From the NCBI RefSeq assembly GCF_000425185.1, contig NZ_AULH01000022.1, positions 1-64,000 of the forward strand: a stretch of DNA of 64,000 bases. The letters are read 5' to 3'. Shown in pieces: positions 7,824-16,466 of this stretch (position 1 is the stretch's first letter; every line of letters starts with the position of its first letter). The translations under genes and the position numbers were made by a program. The DNA comes from Pleomorphomonas koreensis DSM 23070 (GTDB taxonomy: Bacteria; Pseudomonadota; Alphaproteobacteria; Rhizobiales; Pleomorphomonadaceae). Below the pieces are notes generated by a model. The model searched no databases. It had not been told where the DNA came from and saw nothing but the letters and a program-made list of their open reading frames with translations.

Positions 7824-9428
7824 ATGCCCGCTTCCATCACGCTTTCCGGTCTCAGCTATTCTACGCCTGACGGCCGCCCCTTCTTCGATCATCTCGACAT
7901 CGCCTTCGGCGCCGAGCGCACCGGCCTGGTCGGCCGCAACGGCGTCGGCAAGTCGACGCTCATCCACCTGATCGCCGGCGAACTGCAGCCGCAGGCCGGC
8001 AGCATCGCCGTCGCCGGCCGGCTCGCCGTGCTGCGCCAGATCGTCGCCCCGCCGCCGGGGATGACCGTCGCCGACCTCTATGGCGTGCGCGAGGCGCTCG
8101 CCCTGCTCGACCGCGCCGAGGCAGGGGAGGCAAGCCTGTCCGAGCTTTCCGCCGCCGACTGGACGCTGCCGGCCCGGATGGAGGCGTCGCTCGCCGGGCT
8201 CGGCCTTGCCGTTGCGCCCGAGACACCGCTCGTCGCGCTGTCGGGCGGGCAGACGACGCGGGCGGCGCTGGCCGCGCTGACCTTCGACGAACCGGACATG
8301 CTGCTGCTCGACGAGCCGACCAACAATCTCGATCGCGACGGTCGCCGGGCGGTGGCCGAACTCCTGGCCGGCTGGCGCGGCGGCGCGGTGGTGGTCAGCC
8401 ACGACCGCGATCTGCTGGAAGGCATGGATGCCATCGTCGAACTGACGCCGCTCGGCGCCGGCCGCTATGGCGGCGGCTGGAGCGCCTACCGGGCACGCAA
8501 GGCGGTGGAGCTGGCCGCCGCCCGACATGATCTCGACGACGCCGAGCGGCGGCTGGCCGTCGAGCGGCAGGCGGCGCAGACGCAGGCCGAGCGGCAGGCC
8601 CGCCGGGCCGGGGCAGGGGCGCGCAAGGGCAAGAAGGGCGACATGCCGAAGATCGTCGCCGGCGGTCTCGCCCGGCGCGCCGAGGAGACGCGCGCCGCCG
8701 ACGCCCGCCTTGCCGAGCGGCGGACGGCCGCCGCCACCTCGGCGGCCGACGAAGCGCGGAAGAAGCTGGAAATCCTGGTGCCTTTCTCGGTCAGCCTGCC
8801 GCCGTCCGGCCTCGTCGCCGACCGCCTGGTGCTGCGGCTCGACCGGCTGAGCGCCGGCCATGGCGGCGAAGCGCTGGTCCGCGACCTCACGCTGGAGATC
8901 AGGGGGCCTGAACGCGTTGCCGTCGCCGGCCCCAACGGCTCCGGCAAGACGACGCTGCTCCGCACGATCGTCGGCGATCTCGCGCCGCTGACCGGCACCA
9001 TCGACCGCCGCGTCGACTTCGCCTTCCTCGACCAGCGGGTGTCGCTGCTCGACGACGGCGAGACCATTCGCGACGCCTGCCGCCGCCTCGACCCCGATGC
9101 CGGCGAGGAAGCCTGCCGGGCGAGTCTGGCCCGCTTCCGCTTCCGCGCCGATGCCGCGCTCCGGACGGTCGGCAGCCTGTCCGGCGGCGAACGGCTGAGG
9201 GCCGGTCTCGCCTGCGTTCTCGGACGGAGCCGGCCGCCGCAGCTCCTCATCCTGGATGAGCCGACCAACCATCTAGACATCGAATCGGTCGAGACGGTGG
9301 AGGCCGGTCTCCGTGCCTATGACGGCGCACTTCTGGTTGTAAGCCACGACGAAGCCTTCCTCGCGGCCATTGGCGTCGGCCGCCGCGTCGATCTCGGCGG
9401 CGTCCGGGAGGAAACACGTCCGGCCTGA
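7824..9428 (+). CDS. ABC-F family ATP-binding protein
   Basis: Cytoplasmic ABC-F protein of 534 residues with two nucleotide-binding domains and no membrane part. ABC-F proteins act on the ribosome (translation factors such as EttA, Uup) or in antibiotic protection. Seen: first Walker A GRNGVGKST at 37-45 and signature LSGGQ; Walker B LLLLDEPTNNLD; a charged Ala/Arg-rich linker in the middle with ARKGKKGDMPK; second Walker A GPNGSGKTT, signature LSGGERLRAGLA and Walker B LILDEPTNHLD. The ATG at 7824 opens the first domain directly. The family member cannot be fixed from sequence; the short C-terminal end argues against a full Uup with its DNA-binding tail. It stands alone, with a 603-base regulatory gap behind it. 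Confidence 0.88.
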   Translation: MPASITLSGLSYSTPDGRPFFDHLDIAFGAERTGLVGRNGVGKSTLIHLIAGELQPQAGSIAVAGRLAVLRQIVAPPPGMTVADLYGVREALALLDRAEAGEASLSELSAADWTLPARMEASLAGLGLAVAPETPLVALSGGQTTRAALAALTFDEPDMLLLDEPTNNLDRDGRRAVAELLAGWRGGAVVVSHDRDLLEGMDAIVELTPLGAGRYGGGWSAYRARKAVELAAARHDLDDAERRLAVERQAAQTQAERQARRAGAGARKGKKGDMPKIVAGGLARRAEETRAADARLAERRTAAATSAADEARKKLEILVPFSVSLPPSGLVADRLVLRLDRLSAGHGGEALVRDLTLEIRGPERVAVAGPNGSGKTTLLRTIVGDLAPLTGTIDRRVDFAFLDQRVSLLDDGETIRDACRRLDPDAGEEACRASLARFRFRADAALRTVGSLSGGERLRAGLACVLGRSRPPQLLILDEPTNHLDIESVETVEAGLRAYDGALLVVSHDEAFLAAIGVGRRVDLGGVREETRPA

Positions 9429-9554
9429 CCGAACCGCCCGGTTGGCGGTATCGGGAATCATATCGATTGAATGCCGCGATCCCGGCCTTTCGGCGAGGCG
9501 ATTGCCGGCAATCGGTCCGAATTGGAATGCATTTTTACGTCTCCTAGTATAAAC

Positions 9555-9571
9555 TACGTATTGGATACGTA
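9555..9571. promoter_or_regulatory. Paired TACGTA motif
   Basis: Two copies of the self-complementary hexamer TACGTA separated by TTGGA, giving TACGTATTGGATACGTA; a partial third copy (CACGTAGAA) follows. The arrangement looks like a dimer or tetramer operator. I do not know a cognate regulator. Confidence 0.3.
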
Positions 9572-9679
9572 ATGGCACGTAGAACTTTCGGTGAAAAGGA
9601 TAGCCCTCCCAAGGCGGCCATGAAAAAGCGCAGAAATTAGCCGAATTGCTGAATTGACCATCCTTTTCGTCTCTATTTT

Positions 9680-9694
9680 GTTCTATTTTTGTTC
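9680..9694 (+). promoter_or_regulatory. LexA-type SOS box (GTTC-N7-GTTC)
   Basis: GTTCTATTTTTGTTC matches exactly the alphaproteobacterial LexA operator, a direct repeat GTTC-N7-GTTC with an AT-rich spacer, and is preceded by a T-rich tract as in known sites. It is 338 bases upstream of the PEP carboxykinase start and about 250 after the ABC-F stop, with no obvious DNA-repair gene beside it. Confidence 0.45.
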
Positions 9695-9778
9695 CAAAAT
9701 TCCGATCCATCGGACGGTGATCTCGTACGGTCTTACAACGATTGATCCCTCATACTTCAGTCGGTATTGTCTTTTTCC

Positions 9779-9804
9779 GGAACGCTAATCCGGGCCGCTC
9801 GGTT
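9779..9804 (+). promoter_or_regulatory. Possible EcfG-type stress promoter
   Basis: GGAAC at 9779-9783, a 17-base spacer and GGTT at 9801-9804, one base from the GGAAC-N16/17-CGTT consensus of the alphaproteobacterial general stress sigma factor. A single near-match in a long gap may be chance. Confidence 0.22.
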
Positions 9805-10031
9805 ATGGGTGCCGAGCGTTGGAGAGACTGGCAGGAGATGCGACTGTCTTGGGGTTGTCTCAAGGGTGCCGAAGGGTTCCCGGCGATGCTCTTTTATGGT
9901 GTAGCCACCACGGCAGAAGCTTCTTTCATCAGGCTGCGAACCTTACCCACCCTTGTCGGCGCTTCGTCTCATAAGTCCTCTCTCACCAATGAGACCGGAA
10001 CGGGCGGCGATATGTCCATCGGAGAAAGCTG

Positions 10032-11849
10032 ATGTCACAAGCTCCTACCAAGAATGCAAAGCTTATCGCCTGGGTCGAGGAAGTCGCCAAGCTGACGACC
10101 CCGGATCGCATCTACTGGTGCGACGGTTCGCAGGAAGAATATGATCGTCTCTGCCAGGAGCTGGTCGACGGCGGCACCTTCACGCGCCTGAACCCCGAGA
10201 AGCGCCCGAACAGCTTCCTTGCCCGTTCCAATCCGTCGGACGTCGCTCGCGTCGAGGACCGCACCTACATCTGCTCGAAGACGAAGGACGAAGCCGGCCC
10301 GACCAACAACTGGGCCGATCCGGCCGAGATGCGCGCCACCATGAACGGCCTGTTCAAGGGCTGCATGAAGGGCCGCACGATGTACGTGATCCCCTTCTCC
10401 ATGGGTCCGCTCGGTTCGGACATCGCCCAGATCGGCGTTGAACTCTCCGACAGCGCCTACGTCGCCGTCCACATGCGCATCATGACCCGCATGGGTCAGA
10501 AGGTGCTCGACGTGCTCGGCAACGGCGATTTCGTGCCGTGCATCCACTCGGTCGGTGCCCCGCTCGAAGCCGGCCAGAAGGACGTCGCCTGGCCCTGCAA
10601 CGACACCAAGTACATCGTCCACTTCCCCGAAACCCGCGAGATCATGTCGTTCGGTTCGGGCTACGGCGGCAACGCCCTGCTCGGCAAGAAGTGTCTCGCC
10701 CTGCGCATCGCCTCGGTCATGGCCCGCGACGAGGGCTGGCTCGCCGAGCACATGCTCATCCTCGGCGTCAAGAACCCCAAGGGTGAGAAGGCCTACGTCG
10801 CCGCCGCCTTCCCGTCGGCCTGCGGCAAGACCAACTTCGCCATGCTGATCCCGCCGCCGGCCTACAAGGGCTGGGAAGTCACCACCATCGGTGACGACAT
10901 CGCCTGGATCAAGCCGGACGCCCATGGCCGCCTGCGCGCCATCAACCCCGAGAACGGCCTGTTCGGCGTCGCCCCCGGCACCAACGCCGTCTCGAACCCG
11001 AACGCGCTTGCCACCCTCAAGGCCAACTGCATCTTCACCAACGTCGCGCTGACCGACGATGGCGACGTGTGGTGGGAAGGTCTCGACGGCGAGAAGCCGG
11101 CGCACCTGATCGACTGGACCGGCCAGGACTGGACCCCGGATTGCGGCCGCGCTGCCGCCCATCCGAACAGCCGCTTCACCGCTCCGGCCTCGCAGGTGCC
11201 GTCGATCGACGCCGCCTGGGAAGATCCCGCTGGCGTGCCGATCGATGCCTTCATCGTCGGCGGCCGCGTTTCCAAGGCCTTCCCGCTGGTCATGCAGTCC
11301 TTCTCCTGGACCCACGGCGTCTATCTTGCCGCCACCATGGGTTCGGAAGCGACCGCTGCCGCCGTCGGCCAGGCCGCCATGCGCCGCGACCCGTTCGCCA
11401 TGCTGCCGTTCTGCGGCTACAACATGGCCGACTATTGGGCGCACTGGCTGAACATCGGCCGCAAGCTGCCGGCCGCGCCTGGCATCTTCCGCGTCAACTG
11501 GTTCCGCAAGGACGAGAACGGCAAGTTCATGTGGCCGGGCTACGGCGAGAACATGCGCGCCCTCGAGTGGATCGTCGGCCGCGTCAAGGGCACGGCTGCC
11601 GCTGTCGAGAGCCCCTATGGCCTCGTTCCGCGCTACTCGGACCTGAACATGGAAGGCGTCGACTTCCCGAAGGCCAAGTACGACGAGATCGTCAAGGTCG
11701 AGAAGGACAAGGGTCTGGCCGAGGCCGAGGACCAGATCTCGCACTTCGCCAAGTTCGGCGATCGCCTGCCCAAGGAGATGGATCTGGAGCGTCAGCTGCT
11801 GGTCGCCCGCCTTGAGCGTTCGCCGGCCGTCTGGACCCTCGAGGACTGA
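10032..11849 (+). CDS. pckG: Phosphoenolpyruvate carboxykinase, GTP-type
   Basis: Converts oxaloacetate and GTP to phosphoenolpyruvate, CO2 and GDP (EC 4.1.1.32), the entry step of gluconeogenesis. The 605-residue length matches the GTP-dependent family (about 600) rather than the ATP-dependent one (about 530). Diagnostic motif seen: FPSACGKTN at residues 260-268, the GTP-type P-loop with its reactive cysteine (C264). Other family segments are [25 protein letters not shown], and [13 protein letters not shown] with [15 protein letters not shown] in the C-terminal third. ATG at 10032 follows GGAGAAAGCTG. Rhizobia usually carry the ATP-type PckA, so the GTP-type is a distinguishing trait. Alone in its transcript, closed by a terminator. 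Confidence 0.95.
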   Translation: MSQAPTKNAKLIAWVEEVAKLTTPDRIYWCDGSQEEYDRLCQELVDGGTFTRLNPEKRPNSFLARSNPSDVARVEDRTYICSKTKDEAGPTNNWADPAEMRATMNGLFKGCMKGRTMYVIPFSMGPLGSDIAQIGVELSDSAYVAVHMRIMTRMGQKVLDVLGNGDFVPCIHSVGAPLEAGQKDVAWPCNDTKYIVHFPETREIMSFGSGYGGNALLGKKCLALRIASVMARDEGWLAEHMLILGVKNPKGEKAYVAAAFPSACGKTNFAMLIPPPAYKGWEVTTIGDDIAWIKPDAHGRLRAINPENGLFGVAPGTNAVSNPNALATLKANCIFTNVALTDDGDVWWEGLDGEKPAHLIDWTGQDWTPDCGRAAAHPNSRFTAPASQVPSIDAAWEDPAGVPIDAFIVGGRVSKAFPLVMQSFSWTHGVYLAATMGSEATAAAVGQAAMRRDPFAMLPFCGYNMADYWAHWLNIGRKLPAAPGIFRVNWFRKDENGKFMWPGYGENMRALEWIVGRVKGTAAAVESPYGLVPRYSDLNMEGVDFPKAKYDEIVKVEKDKGLAEAEDQISHFAKFGDRLPKEMDLERQLLVARLERSPAVWTLED

Positions 11850-11891
11850 CCGGTTTCCGGTAAGCCCAAGGCTTCACTGACGAGATGAAGG

Positions 11892-11915
11892 ACGGCCCCC
11901 GGCAACGGGGGCCGT
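11892..11915 (+). terminator. Terminator of the PEP carboxykinase gene
   Basis: Perfect 10-bp stem ACGGCCCCCG / CGGGGGCCGT closed by a GCAA tetraloop, followed by TCCGCTTTC. It lies 43 bases after the stop codon. Confidence 0.65.
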
Positions 11916-12025
11916 TCCGCTTTCAAGGGCATCCGTCCAATTCCCGATGCGCGAAGCCTGCTGACATCTCCTGTCGCCCGGCCGACCGCAGATGACGGAA
12001 CGCCGAACGCCGGGAAAGGAAAACG

Positions 12026-12232
12026 ATGAGCAGGATCAATCGCGCCTGGCACGAGGCCAACCCCATGCCGAAGAACCCTAAGCCCGACCAGCGCATGGCC
12101 TGGCACGCCGGCCATGCCGCCAATTGCGGCTGCCGCGCCATGCCGGACGGCGTGATCAGGCTGTTCGTCGAGCGCGGTCTGCCGGTGCCCGAGCAACTGG
12201 CGCTGAAGGACGGCGCCGGCCGGAAGGGGTGA
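12026..12232 (+). CDS. Small conserved hypothetical protein
   Basis: A 68-residue protein whose sequence reads like a conserved small family: NPMPKNP, then QRMAWHAGHAANCGCR with two closely spaced cysteines and two histidines (a possible metal site, inferred) and a short C-terminal IRLFVERGLPVP. ATG at 12026 follows GGAAAGGAAAACG, a good ribosome site. I recognise similar short proteins with an MPKNP...WH..H...C.CR layout from other bacterial genomes but no function is known to me. It sits alone between the carboxykinase terminator and the cyclopropane synthase gene. Confidence 0.65.
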   Translation: MSRINRAWHEANPMPKNPKPDQRMAWHAGHAANCGCRAMPDGVIRLFVERGLPVPEQLALKDGAGRKG

Positions 12233-12586
12233 CGGCGTGTTGCCGCCGCAAGGCGCGCTGGCCGGCTTGCCCGGCGATCGCCGGCAGCGGGATCATTGAT
12301 CTCTCAAGGAGATGGATCGCGCGTTCGTGACCGGCCCAGGCGGGTGTTCCCCAAGGAATTCTCTGGAACCTTTTTTGATTTCGATCATATTTATGAACGG
12401 GCCGCCGACAGGCGCTGACGTCCGCCATCGGTGGACGCGGCTCCGGACCGGACTACATTTTCGTTACGACGATCCTCTACGGCCTCGGTTGCAGTTTCGT
12501 TTGGCGACATCGGATGTAGACGATTTCGGCCTTGTTGAAGACCGCAAGACCGGTGCCGCCGCGATAGCGATGGTGGGGGACCTGCC
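12233..12586. other. Intergenic region upstream of cfa
   Basis: 354 bases with no gene. It contains the perfect palindrome CCGGCGATCGCCGG (12272-12285), perhaps part of the end of the preceding small gene's transcript, and an AT-rich tract around 12366-12395 that is the likeliest place for the cfa promoter. No specific promoter can be defended. Confidence 0.4.
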
Positions 12587-13882
12587 ATGGTCTGGGCGGA
12601 AAATATTCTCCGCGGCTTGCTGAACAAGCTGGTGACACGCGGTTCACTTGAGGTTGAGCTTTACAACGGCACGCGCTGGGTATTCGGCGACGGCAGCGGC
12701 CAGCGCGTCGTGGTTCGCATCGCCGACAAGGCGACGGCCGGCGAACTGATCCGCGACCCGGAAGTGCGATTCGGCGAACTTTATATGGACGGCCGGCTCG
12801 ACGTCGTCGAGGGCACGCTCTACGACCTCCTCAAGCTGCTGCTCCAGCACGGCACGGCCATGCGCAGCTTCACCGGCCGCAAGCTGCTGCTCGCCGCCCG
12901 CAAGGTCCGGCATGTTCTGTTCGGCCGCAACACGCTGGGCCGGTCGCGCCGCAACGTCGTCCACCACTACGATCTCGACGCCGCCTTCTACGATCTGTTC
13001 CTCGATGCCGACCGCCAGTATTCCTGTGCCTATTTCGCCTCGCCGGAGCTGACGCTCGAGGAGGCACAGCGTGCCAAGTGCCGGCACCTTGCCGCCAAGC
13101 TGCTGGTCGAGCCGGGCATGAGCGTGCTCGACATCGGCAGCGGCTGGGGCGGGCTCGGCCTCTATCTCGCCGAGGTGGGCGGGGCCGGCCAGGTCAAGGG
13201 CGTGACGCTCTCCGACGAACAGCTGGCCATTGCCCGCAAGCGCGCTGCCGACAAGGGCTACGAGCACGTGAAGTTCGAGCTGGAGGACTACCGCAACACC
13301 CGCGGCACCTTCGACCGCATCATCTCCGTCGGCATGTTCGAGCACGTCGGGCCGCAGAATTACGATACCTTCTTCCGCAAGACGGCCGACCTTCTCGCCG
13401 AGAACGGCGTGTTCATGCTGCACACCATCGGCCACACCTCGACGCCCGGCCTCACCAACGGCTGGATCACCAAGTACATCTTCCCCGGCGGCCACCTGCC
13501 GGCCCTGTCGGAAGTGGTGACCGCCGTCGAGAAGTCTGGCCTGATGATGGCCGACGTCGAGGTGCTGCGCCATCACTACGCCGACACGCTGCGCGAATGG
13601 CGCGCCCGCTTCATGGCCCAGCGCGACAAGGCGCTTGCCCTCTACGACGAGCGCTTCTGCCGCATGTGGGAATGCTATCTCGCCATGTGCGAGGCCGCCT
13701 TCCGCTTCCTCGACGTGGTGGTCTACCAGTTCCAGCTTACCCACCGGAACGACGTGGTGCCGATTACCCGCGACTACATCCCCGAGCGGGAGGCCCAGTT
13801 GCTCGCCCGAGAAAAGGCACTCGGCGAGCCGACCCCGGCCCGCTCCTGGCGCGACCGTGCCGCGGTGATCTCCGGCGGCTGA
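12587..13882 (+). CDS. cfa: Cyclopropane-fatty-acyl-phospholipid synthase
   Basis: Transfers a methylene group from S-adenosylmethionine to the double bond of unsaturated phospholipid acyl chains, making cyclopropane fatty acids (EC 2.1.1.79). It acts at the inner face of the membrane. The 431-residue protein has the usual layout: an N-terminal lipid-binding domain (RFGELYMDGRLDVVEG), then the methyltransferase domain with VHHYDLDAAFYDLFLD and YSCAYF, the SAM-binding motif VLDIGSGWGG at 180-189, and SVGMFEHVG. The C-terminal FRFLDVVVYQFQL is also family-typical. ATG at 12587 follows GGGGGACCTGCC. It is monocistronic and faces the convergent methyltransferase gene. Confidence 0.93.
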   Translation: MVWAENILRGLLNKLVTRGSLEVELYNGTRWVFGDGSGQRVVVRIADKATAGELIRDPEVRFGELYMDGRLDVVEGTLYDLLKLLLQHGTAMRSFTGRKLLLAARKVRHVLFGRNTLGRSRRNVVHHYDLDAAFYDLFLDADRQYSCAYFASPELTLEEAQRAKCRHLAAKLLVEPGMSVLDIGSGWGGLGLYLAEVGGAGQVKGVTLSDEQLAIARKRAADKGYEHVKFELEDYRNTRGTFDRIISVGMFEHVGPQNYDTFFRKTADLLAENGVFMLHTIGHTSTPGLTNGWITKYIFPGGHLPALSEVVTAVEKSGLMMADVEVLRHHYADTLREWRARFMAQRDKALALYDERFCRMWECYLAMCEAAFRFLDVVVYQFQLTHRNDVVPITRDYIPEREAQLLAREKALGEPTPARSWRDRAAVISGG

Positions 13883-13918
13883 GGGGAGGGCGCCGATCTT
13901 TCCGTTGGAACAGCCATG

Positions 13919-13942
13919 CCCCTCTCCCCACCGGGAGAGGGG
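13919..13942. terminator. Shared hairpin between convergent genes
   Basis: Perfect 10-bp stem CCCCTCTCCC / GGGAGAGGGG with a CACC loop in the 68-base gap between two converging genes (ends at 13882 and 13951). Neither side has a T-run. It may act as a bidirectional terminator. The same hairpin sequence type is a frequent dispersed repeat in high-GC bacteria. Confidence 0.5.
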
Positions 13943-13950
13943 TAATCATA

Positions 13951-14754
13951 TCAGGATCTTGCCGTCGTCCGCCGCGTCAGTTCGTAGAGCGCGATGCCGC
14001 AGGTGGTGGCCACGTTGAGGCTGTCGAAGCCGCCGGCCATGTCGATGCGCACCGTTTCGGCCGCCGCCATCTCGGCATCCGGCAGGCCCGGGCCCTCCGT
14101 GCCCAAGAGCAGCGCTACGGGACGGTCGACGGCCACCTCGCCGAGCCGCTTTTCGCCGCGCGGCGACAGGGCCAGCACCCGGTAGCCCGAGGCGGCGAGG
14201 CTTGCCGCGACGCTGGCGTCGGCCGCAAGTCGCGTGAACGGCACCCGCAGCGCGCCGCCCACCGACACCCGGATCGCTTTGCGATAGAGCGGATCGCACG
14301 AGGTGGCATCGAGCACGACCGCCCCGGCGCCGAAGGCGGCGGCGTTGCGGAAGATGCCGCCCATGTTGTCGTGATTAGCGATGCCGACCAGCCCGACCAC
14401 CACGGCCGGCCGCGCGGCGAGCAGGTCGGCGAGGGCGGGCAAGGCCCCACGTCGGCCGAGGCCGATCATGCCGCGATGGATCGGAAAGCCGACGATGGCG
14501 TCCATCACGGGCTGGTCGGCGACGAAGATCGGCAGGTCGTCGCGCGGCGACAGCGCCAGCACCGCCTCCACTCGGTTGCCGGCGATCATCAACGCCTCCG
14601 GTCGGAAGCGCGAGCCCGCCGACAGGAAGACGGCGAGCACGCTCTCGCCCTCGGCGATGAAAGCGTCGCCGTGCGCCTGCCTGAGGTCGCGGTCGCGGAC
14701 GTTCATGAACGGGGCGAGGCGTGGATCGGCCGGATCGGTGACCGGAATGAGCAT
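13951..14754 (-). CDS. TrmH/SpoU-family RNA 2'-O-methyltransferase
   Basis: A 267-residue SPOUT-class methyltransferase that methylates a ribose in rRNA or tRNA using S-adenosylmethionine. Seen: an N-terminal substrate-binding part (FIAEGESVLAVFL, the usual start of this family), then the SPOUT core with VGLVGIANHDNMGGIFRNAAAFG (motif 1, N and R residues of the active site), LLLGTEGPGLPD (motif 2) and DSLNVATTCGIALYEL (motif 3, knot). The length and the N-terminal domain resemble RlmB/TsnR-like members, but the modified position cannot be told. ATG at 14754 leads into LIPVTDPADPRL. It is convergent with cfa and divergent from the DUF423 gene. Confidence 0.88.
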   Translation of the reverse strand: MLIPVTDPADPRLAPFMNVRDRDLRQAHGDAFIAEGESVLAVFLSAGSRFRPEALMIAGNRVEAVLALSPRDDLPIFVADQPVMDAIVGFPIHRGMIGLGRRGALPALADLLAARPAVVVGLVGIANHDNMGGIFRNAAAFGAGAVVLDATSCDPLYRKAIRVSVGGALRVPFTRLAADASVAASLAASGYRVLALSPRGEKRLGEVAVDRPVALLLGTEGPGLPDAEMAAAETVRIDMAGGFDSLNVATTCGIALYELTRRTTARS

Positions 14755-14837
14755 GGCGGCGCTTTCGGCTTATCGACGGATGGATTATTACCGACACCGT
14801 TAGTAGCTGAACGGCATGGATGCCAGAGGATGATGTC

Positions 14838-15191
14838 ATGTCCGCCCATCGACTGATCGGATTATCGGCGGGACTTGCCGGCGCGGCCGGGGTGGCGACG
14901 CTGGCCGTCGGCGCCCACGCCGTCACCGGCGCCAATCTCGACGTGGCGGGCAATGTCCTGCTGTTCCACGCCGCGGCGCTGCTGGCGCTTGCCAATGCCG
15001 AGGGACGTCGGCTGCGCGGCCTTTCGGCGCTGCTCATCGTCGCCGGCTGCCTGTTGTTCTCCGGCGAACTGGTGTTCAAGGCCGCGACGGCACGCAGCCT
15101 GTTTCCCATGGCGGCGCCGTCGGGCGGCGTGTCGCTGATCCTCGGCTGGCTCGCCATCGCCGTCGGGTCGCTGCTGCCGCGCCGGCCATGA
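14838..15191 (+). CDS. DUF423-family membrane protein
   Basis: A 117-residue inner-membrane protein of unknown function (DUF423, YgdD-like). It has four hydrophobic segments of about 20 residues and the family's glycine/alanine-rich first helix with a VGAHA motif (usual form GAFGAHAL). The start at 14838 is chosen because AGAGGATGATGTC precedes it; an ATG six codons upstream has no ribosome site. It is 94 bases upstream of fabD in the same direction, so co-transcription is possible. Confidence 0.75.
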   Translation: MSAHRLIGLSAGLAGAAGVATLAVGAHAVTGANLDVAGNVLLFHAAALLALANAEGRRLRGLSALLIVAGCLLFSGELVFKAATARSLFPMAAPSGGVSLILGWLAIAVGSLLPRRP

Positions 15192-15285
15192 CGTCGGCTT
15201 TTCCCCGGAATCCGGCGGCCCGGCCTTGACTTTGCCGCGGCCGGATGGTCGTGTCCGGCCGAAAACCATTGAGGAAAGCCAACAG

Positions 15286-16233
15286 ATGACCAATGCCTTC
15301 GTGTTTCCCGGCCAGGGCAGTCAGGCCATCGGCATGGGCAAGGCCCTCGCCGACCAGTATCCGGCCGCCAGGGCGGTGTTCGAGGAGGTGGACGACGCGC
15401 TCGGCGAGAAGCTGTCCGACATCGTCTTCAACGGTCCCGAGGACCAGTTGACGCTGACCGCCAACACCCAGCCGGCGCTGATGGCCGTCAGCCTCGCCGC
15501 GCTGCGCGCCCTCGAAGCCGAAGGCATCACCATCAAGCAGCATGCCGCTTACGTCGCCGGCCACTCGCTCGGCGAATACTCGGCGCTGGCCGCCGCCGGC
15601 GCGCTGACGGTGACCGACGCCGCCCGCCTGCTCAGGACGCGCGGCAACGCCATGCAGAAGGCGGTGCCGGTGGGCGAGGGCGCCATGGCCGCCCTGCTCG
15701 GGCTTGATTTCGAGACGGCGGTGGCCGTCGCCAGGGAGGCCGCCCAGGGCGATGTCTGCGAGGCCGCCAACGACAACGCCCCCGGACAGGTGGTGGTGTC
15801 GGGCAGCAAGCTCGCCGTCATCCGCGCCGTCGACATCGCCAAGGCCAAGGGCGCCAAGCGCGCCATGCTGCTCAACGTCTCGGCGCCCTTCCACTGCCAG
15901 CTGATGAAGCCGGCCGCCGAGGCGATGGCCGAGGCGCTGGCCGCGGCGACCATCGCCGCGCCGATCGTGCCGATCTTCGCCAACGTCACAGCCGCGCCGA
16001 CCGACGATCCCGAGGCCATCCGCCAGCAGTTGGTGGCGCAGGTGACCGGCACCGTCCGCTGGCGCGAGAGCGTGTCGGCCATGGCCGGCGCCGGCGTCGA
16101 CAAGTTCGTCGAGGTGGGCGCCGGCAAGGTGCTGTCCGGCCTGATCCGCCGCATCGCGCCGGCCGAAGGGGTGATCGACTACGGCAAGCCCTCCGACATC
16201 GCCGACGTCAAGGCGCTGCTCGGTCTCGCCTGA
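15286..16233 (+). CDS. fabD: Malonyl-CoA:ACP transacylase
   Basis: Loads malonyl groups from CoA onto acyl carrier protein for fatty-acid elongation (EC 2.3.1.39), in the cytoplasm. The 315-residue protein starts with the family signature FVFPGQGSQ (GQGSQ at 9-13), has the nucleophile Ser94 in GHSLGEYSAL, the substrate-arginine region LLRTRGNAMQ, and the catalytic His in SAPFHCQLM. ATG at 15286 follows GAGGAAAGCCAACAG. In many relatives fabD is followed by fabG, acpP and fabF; here the next gene is rplM after 233 bases, so the fab cluster is not continued on this side. Confidence 0.95.
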   Translation: MTNAFVFPGQGSQAIGMGKALADQYPAARAVFEEVDDALGEKLSDIVFNGPEDQLTLTANTQPALMAVSLAALRALEAEGITIKQHAAYVAGHSLGEYSALAAAGALTVTDAARLLRTRGNAMQKAVPVGEGAMAALLGLDFETAVAVAREAAQGDVCEAANDNAPGQVVVSGSKLAVIRAVDIAKAKGAKRAMLLNVSAPFHCQLMKPAAEAMAEALAAATIAAPIVPIFANVTAAPTDDPEAIRQQLVAQVTGTVRWRESVSAMAGAGVDKFVEVGAGKVLSGLIRRIAPAEGVIDYGKPSDIADVKALLGLA

Positions 16234-16243
16234 GGCGAGATTT

Positions 16244-16265
16244 ATGCGGTATCATGATACCGCAT
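16244..16265. promoter_or_regulatory. 22-bp perfect palindrome after fabD
   Basis: ATGCGGTATC and its exact complement GATACCGCAT flank a central AT, beginning 10 bases after the fabD stop. No T-run follows, so it is a poor intrinsic terminator. The symmetry and the GGTATC/GATACC half-sites look like a dimeric regulator operator (GntR-like spacing), but no cognate regulator is nearby. It ends 45 bases upstream of the rplM -35 element. Confidence 0.5.
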
Positions 16266-16310
16266 GGTCTAACGCATTGATTCATATACGAAGGATGCCG
16301 TCCGTGTCGC

Positions 16311-16338
16311 TTGACAAACGGGCGGCATTTCCATAATG
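16311..16338 (+). promoter_or_regulatory. Probable promoter of rplM-rpsI
   Basis: A consensus -35 TTGACA (16311-16316) with a 16-base spacer to ATAATG (16333-16338; CATAAT one base earlier). Transcription would start near 16345 and leave a leader of about 120 bases before rplM, room for ribosomal-protein feedback control (inferred). Confidence 0.6.
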
Positions 16339-16466
16339 GAGACGCGACGGCGGCGCCTGGCGACGGGAGCCGCCCTTTCGCATCGGCAGCGATGCGATGG
16401 TGAGACGAACCGGCCGTGTGCTCCCGATCTTGAGGGCGGCGGCCCAACCGGAAGACGGTAACGCCC

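Larger units (their letters stand above)
9429..10031. other. Regulatory region upstream of the PEP carboxykinase gene
   Basis: 603 bases, clearly more AT-rich than the flanking genes around 9520-9780, with no convincing gene. It holds paired TACGTA words (9555-9571), a LexA-type box (9680-9694) and a possible EcfG-like promoter (9779-9804). A short frame starting MGAERWRDWQEM runs in this gap but has no ribosome site. The long leader and dense motifs suggest complex control of the carboxykinase gene or an unannotated small RNA. Confidence 0.5.

Noticed and set aside
9742-10032. Short plus-strand frame in the gap before the PEP carboxykinase gene
   Set aside because: No ribosome site, overlaps the carboxykinase start region, and has no protein-like composition.
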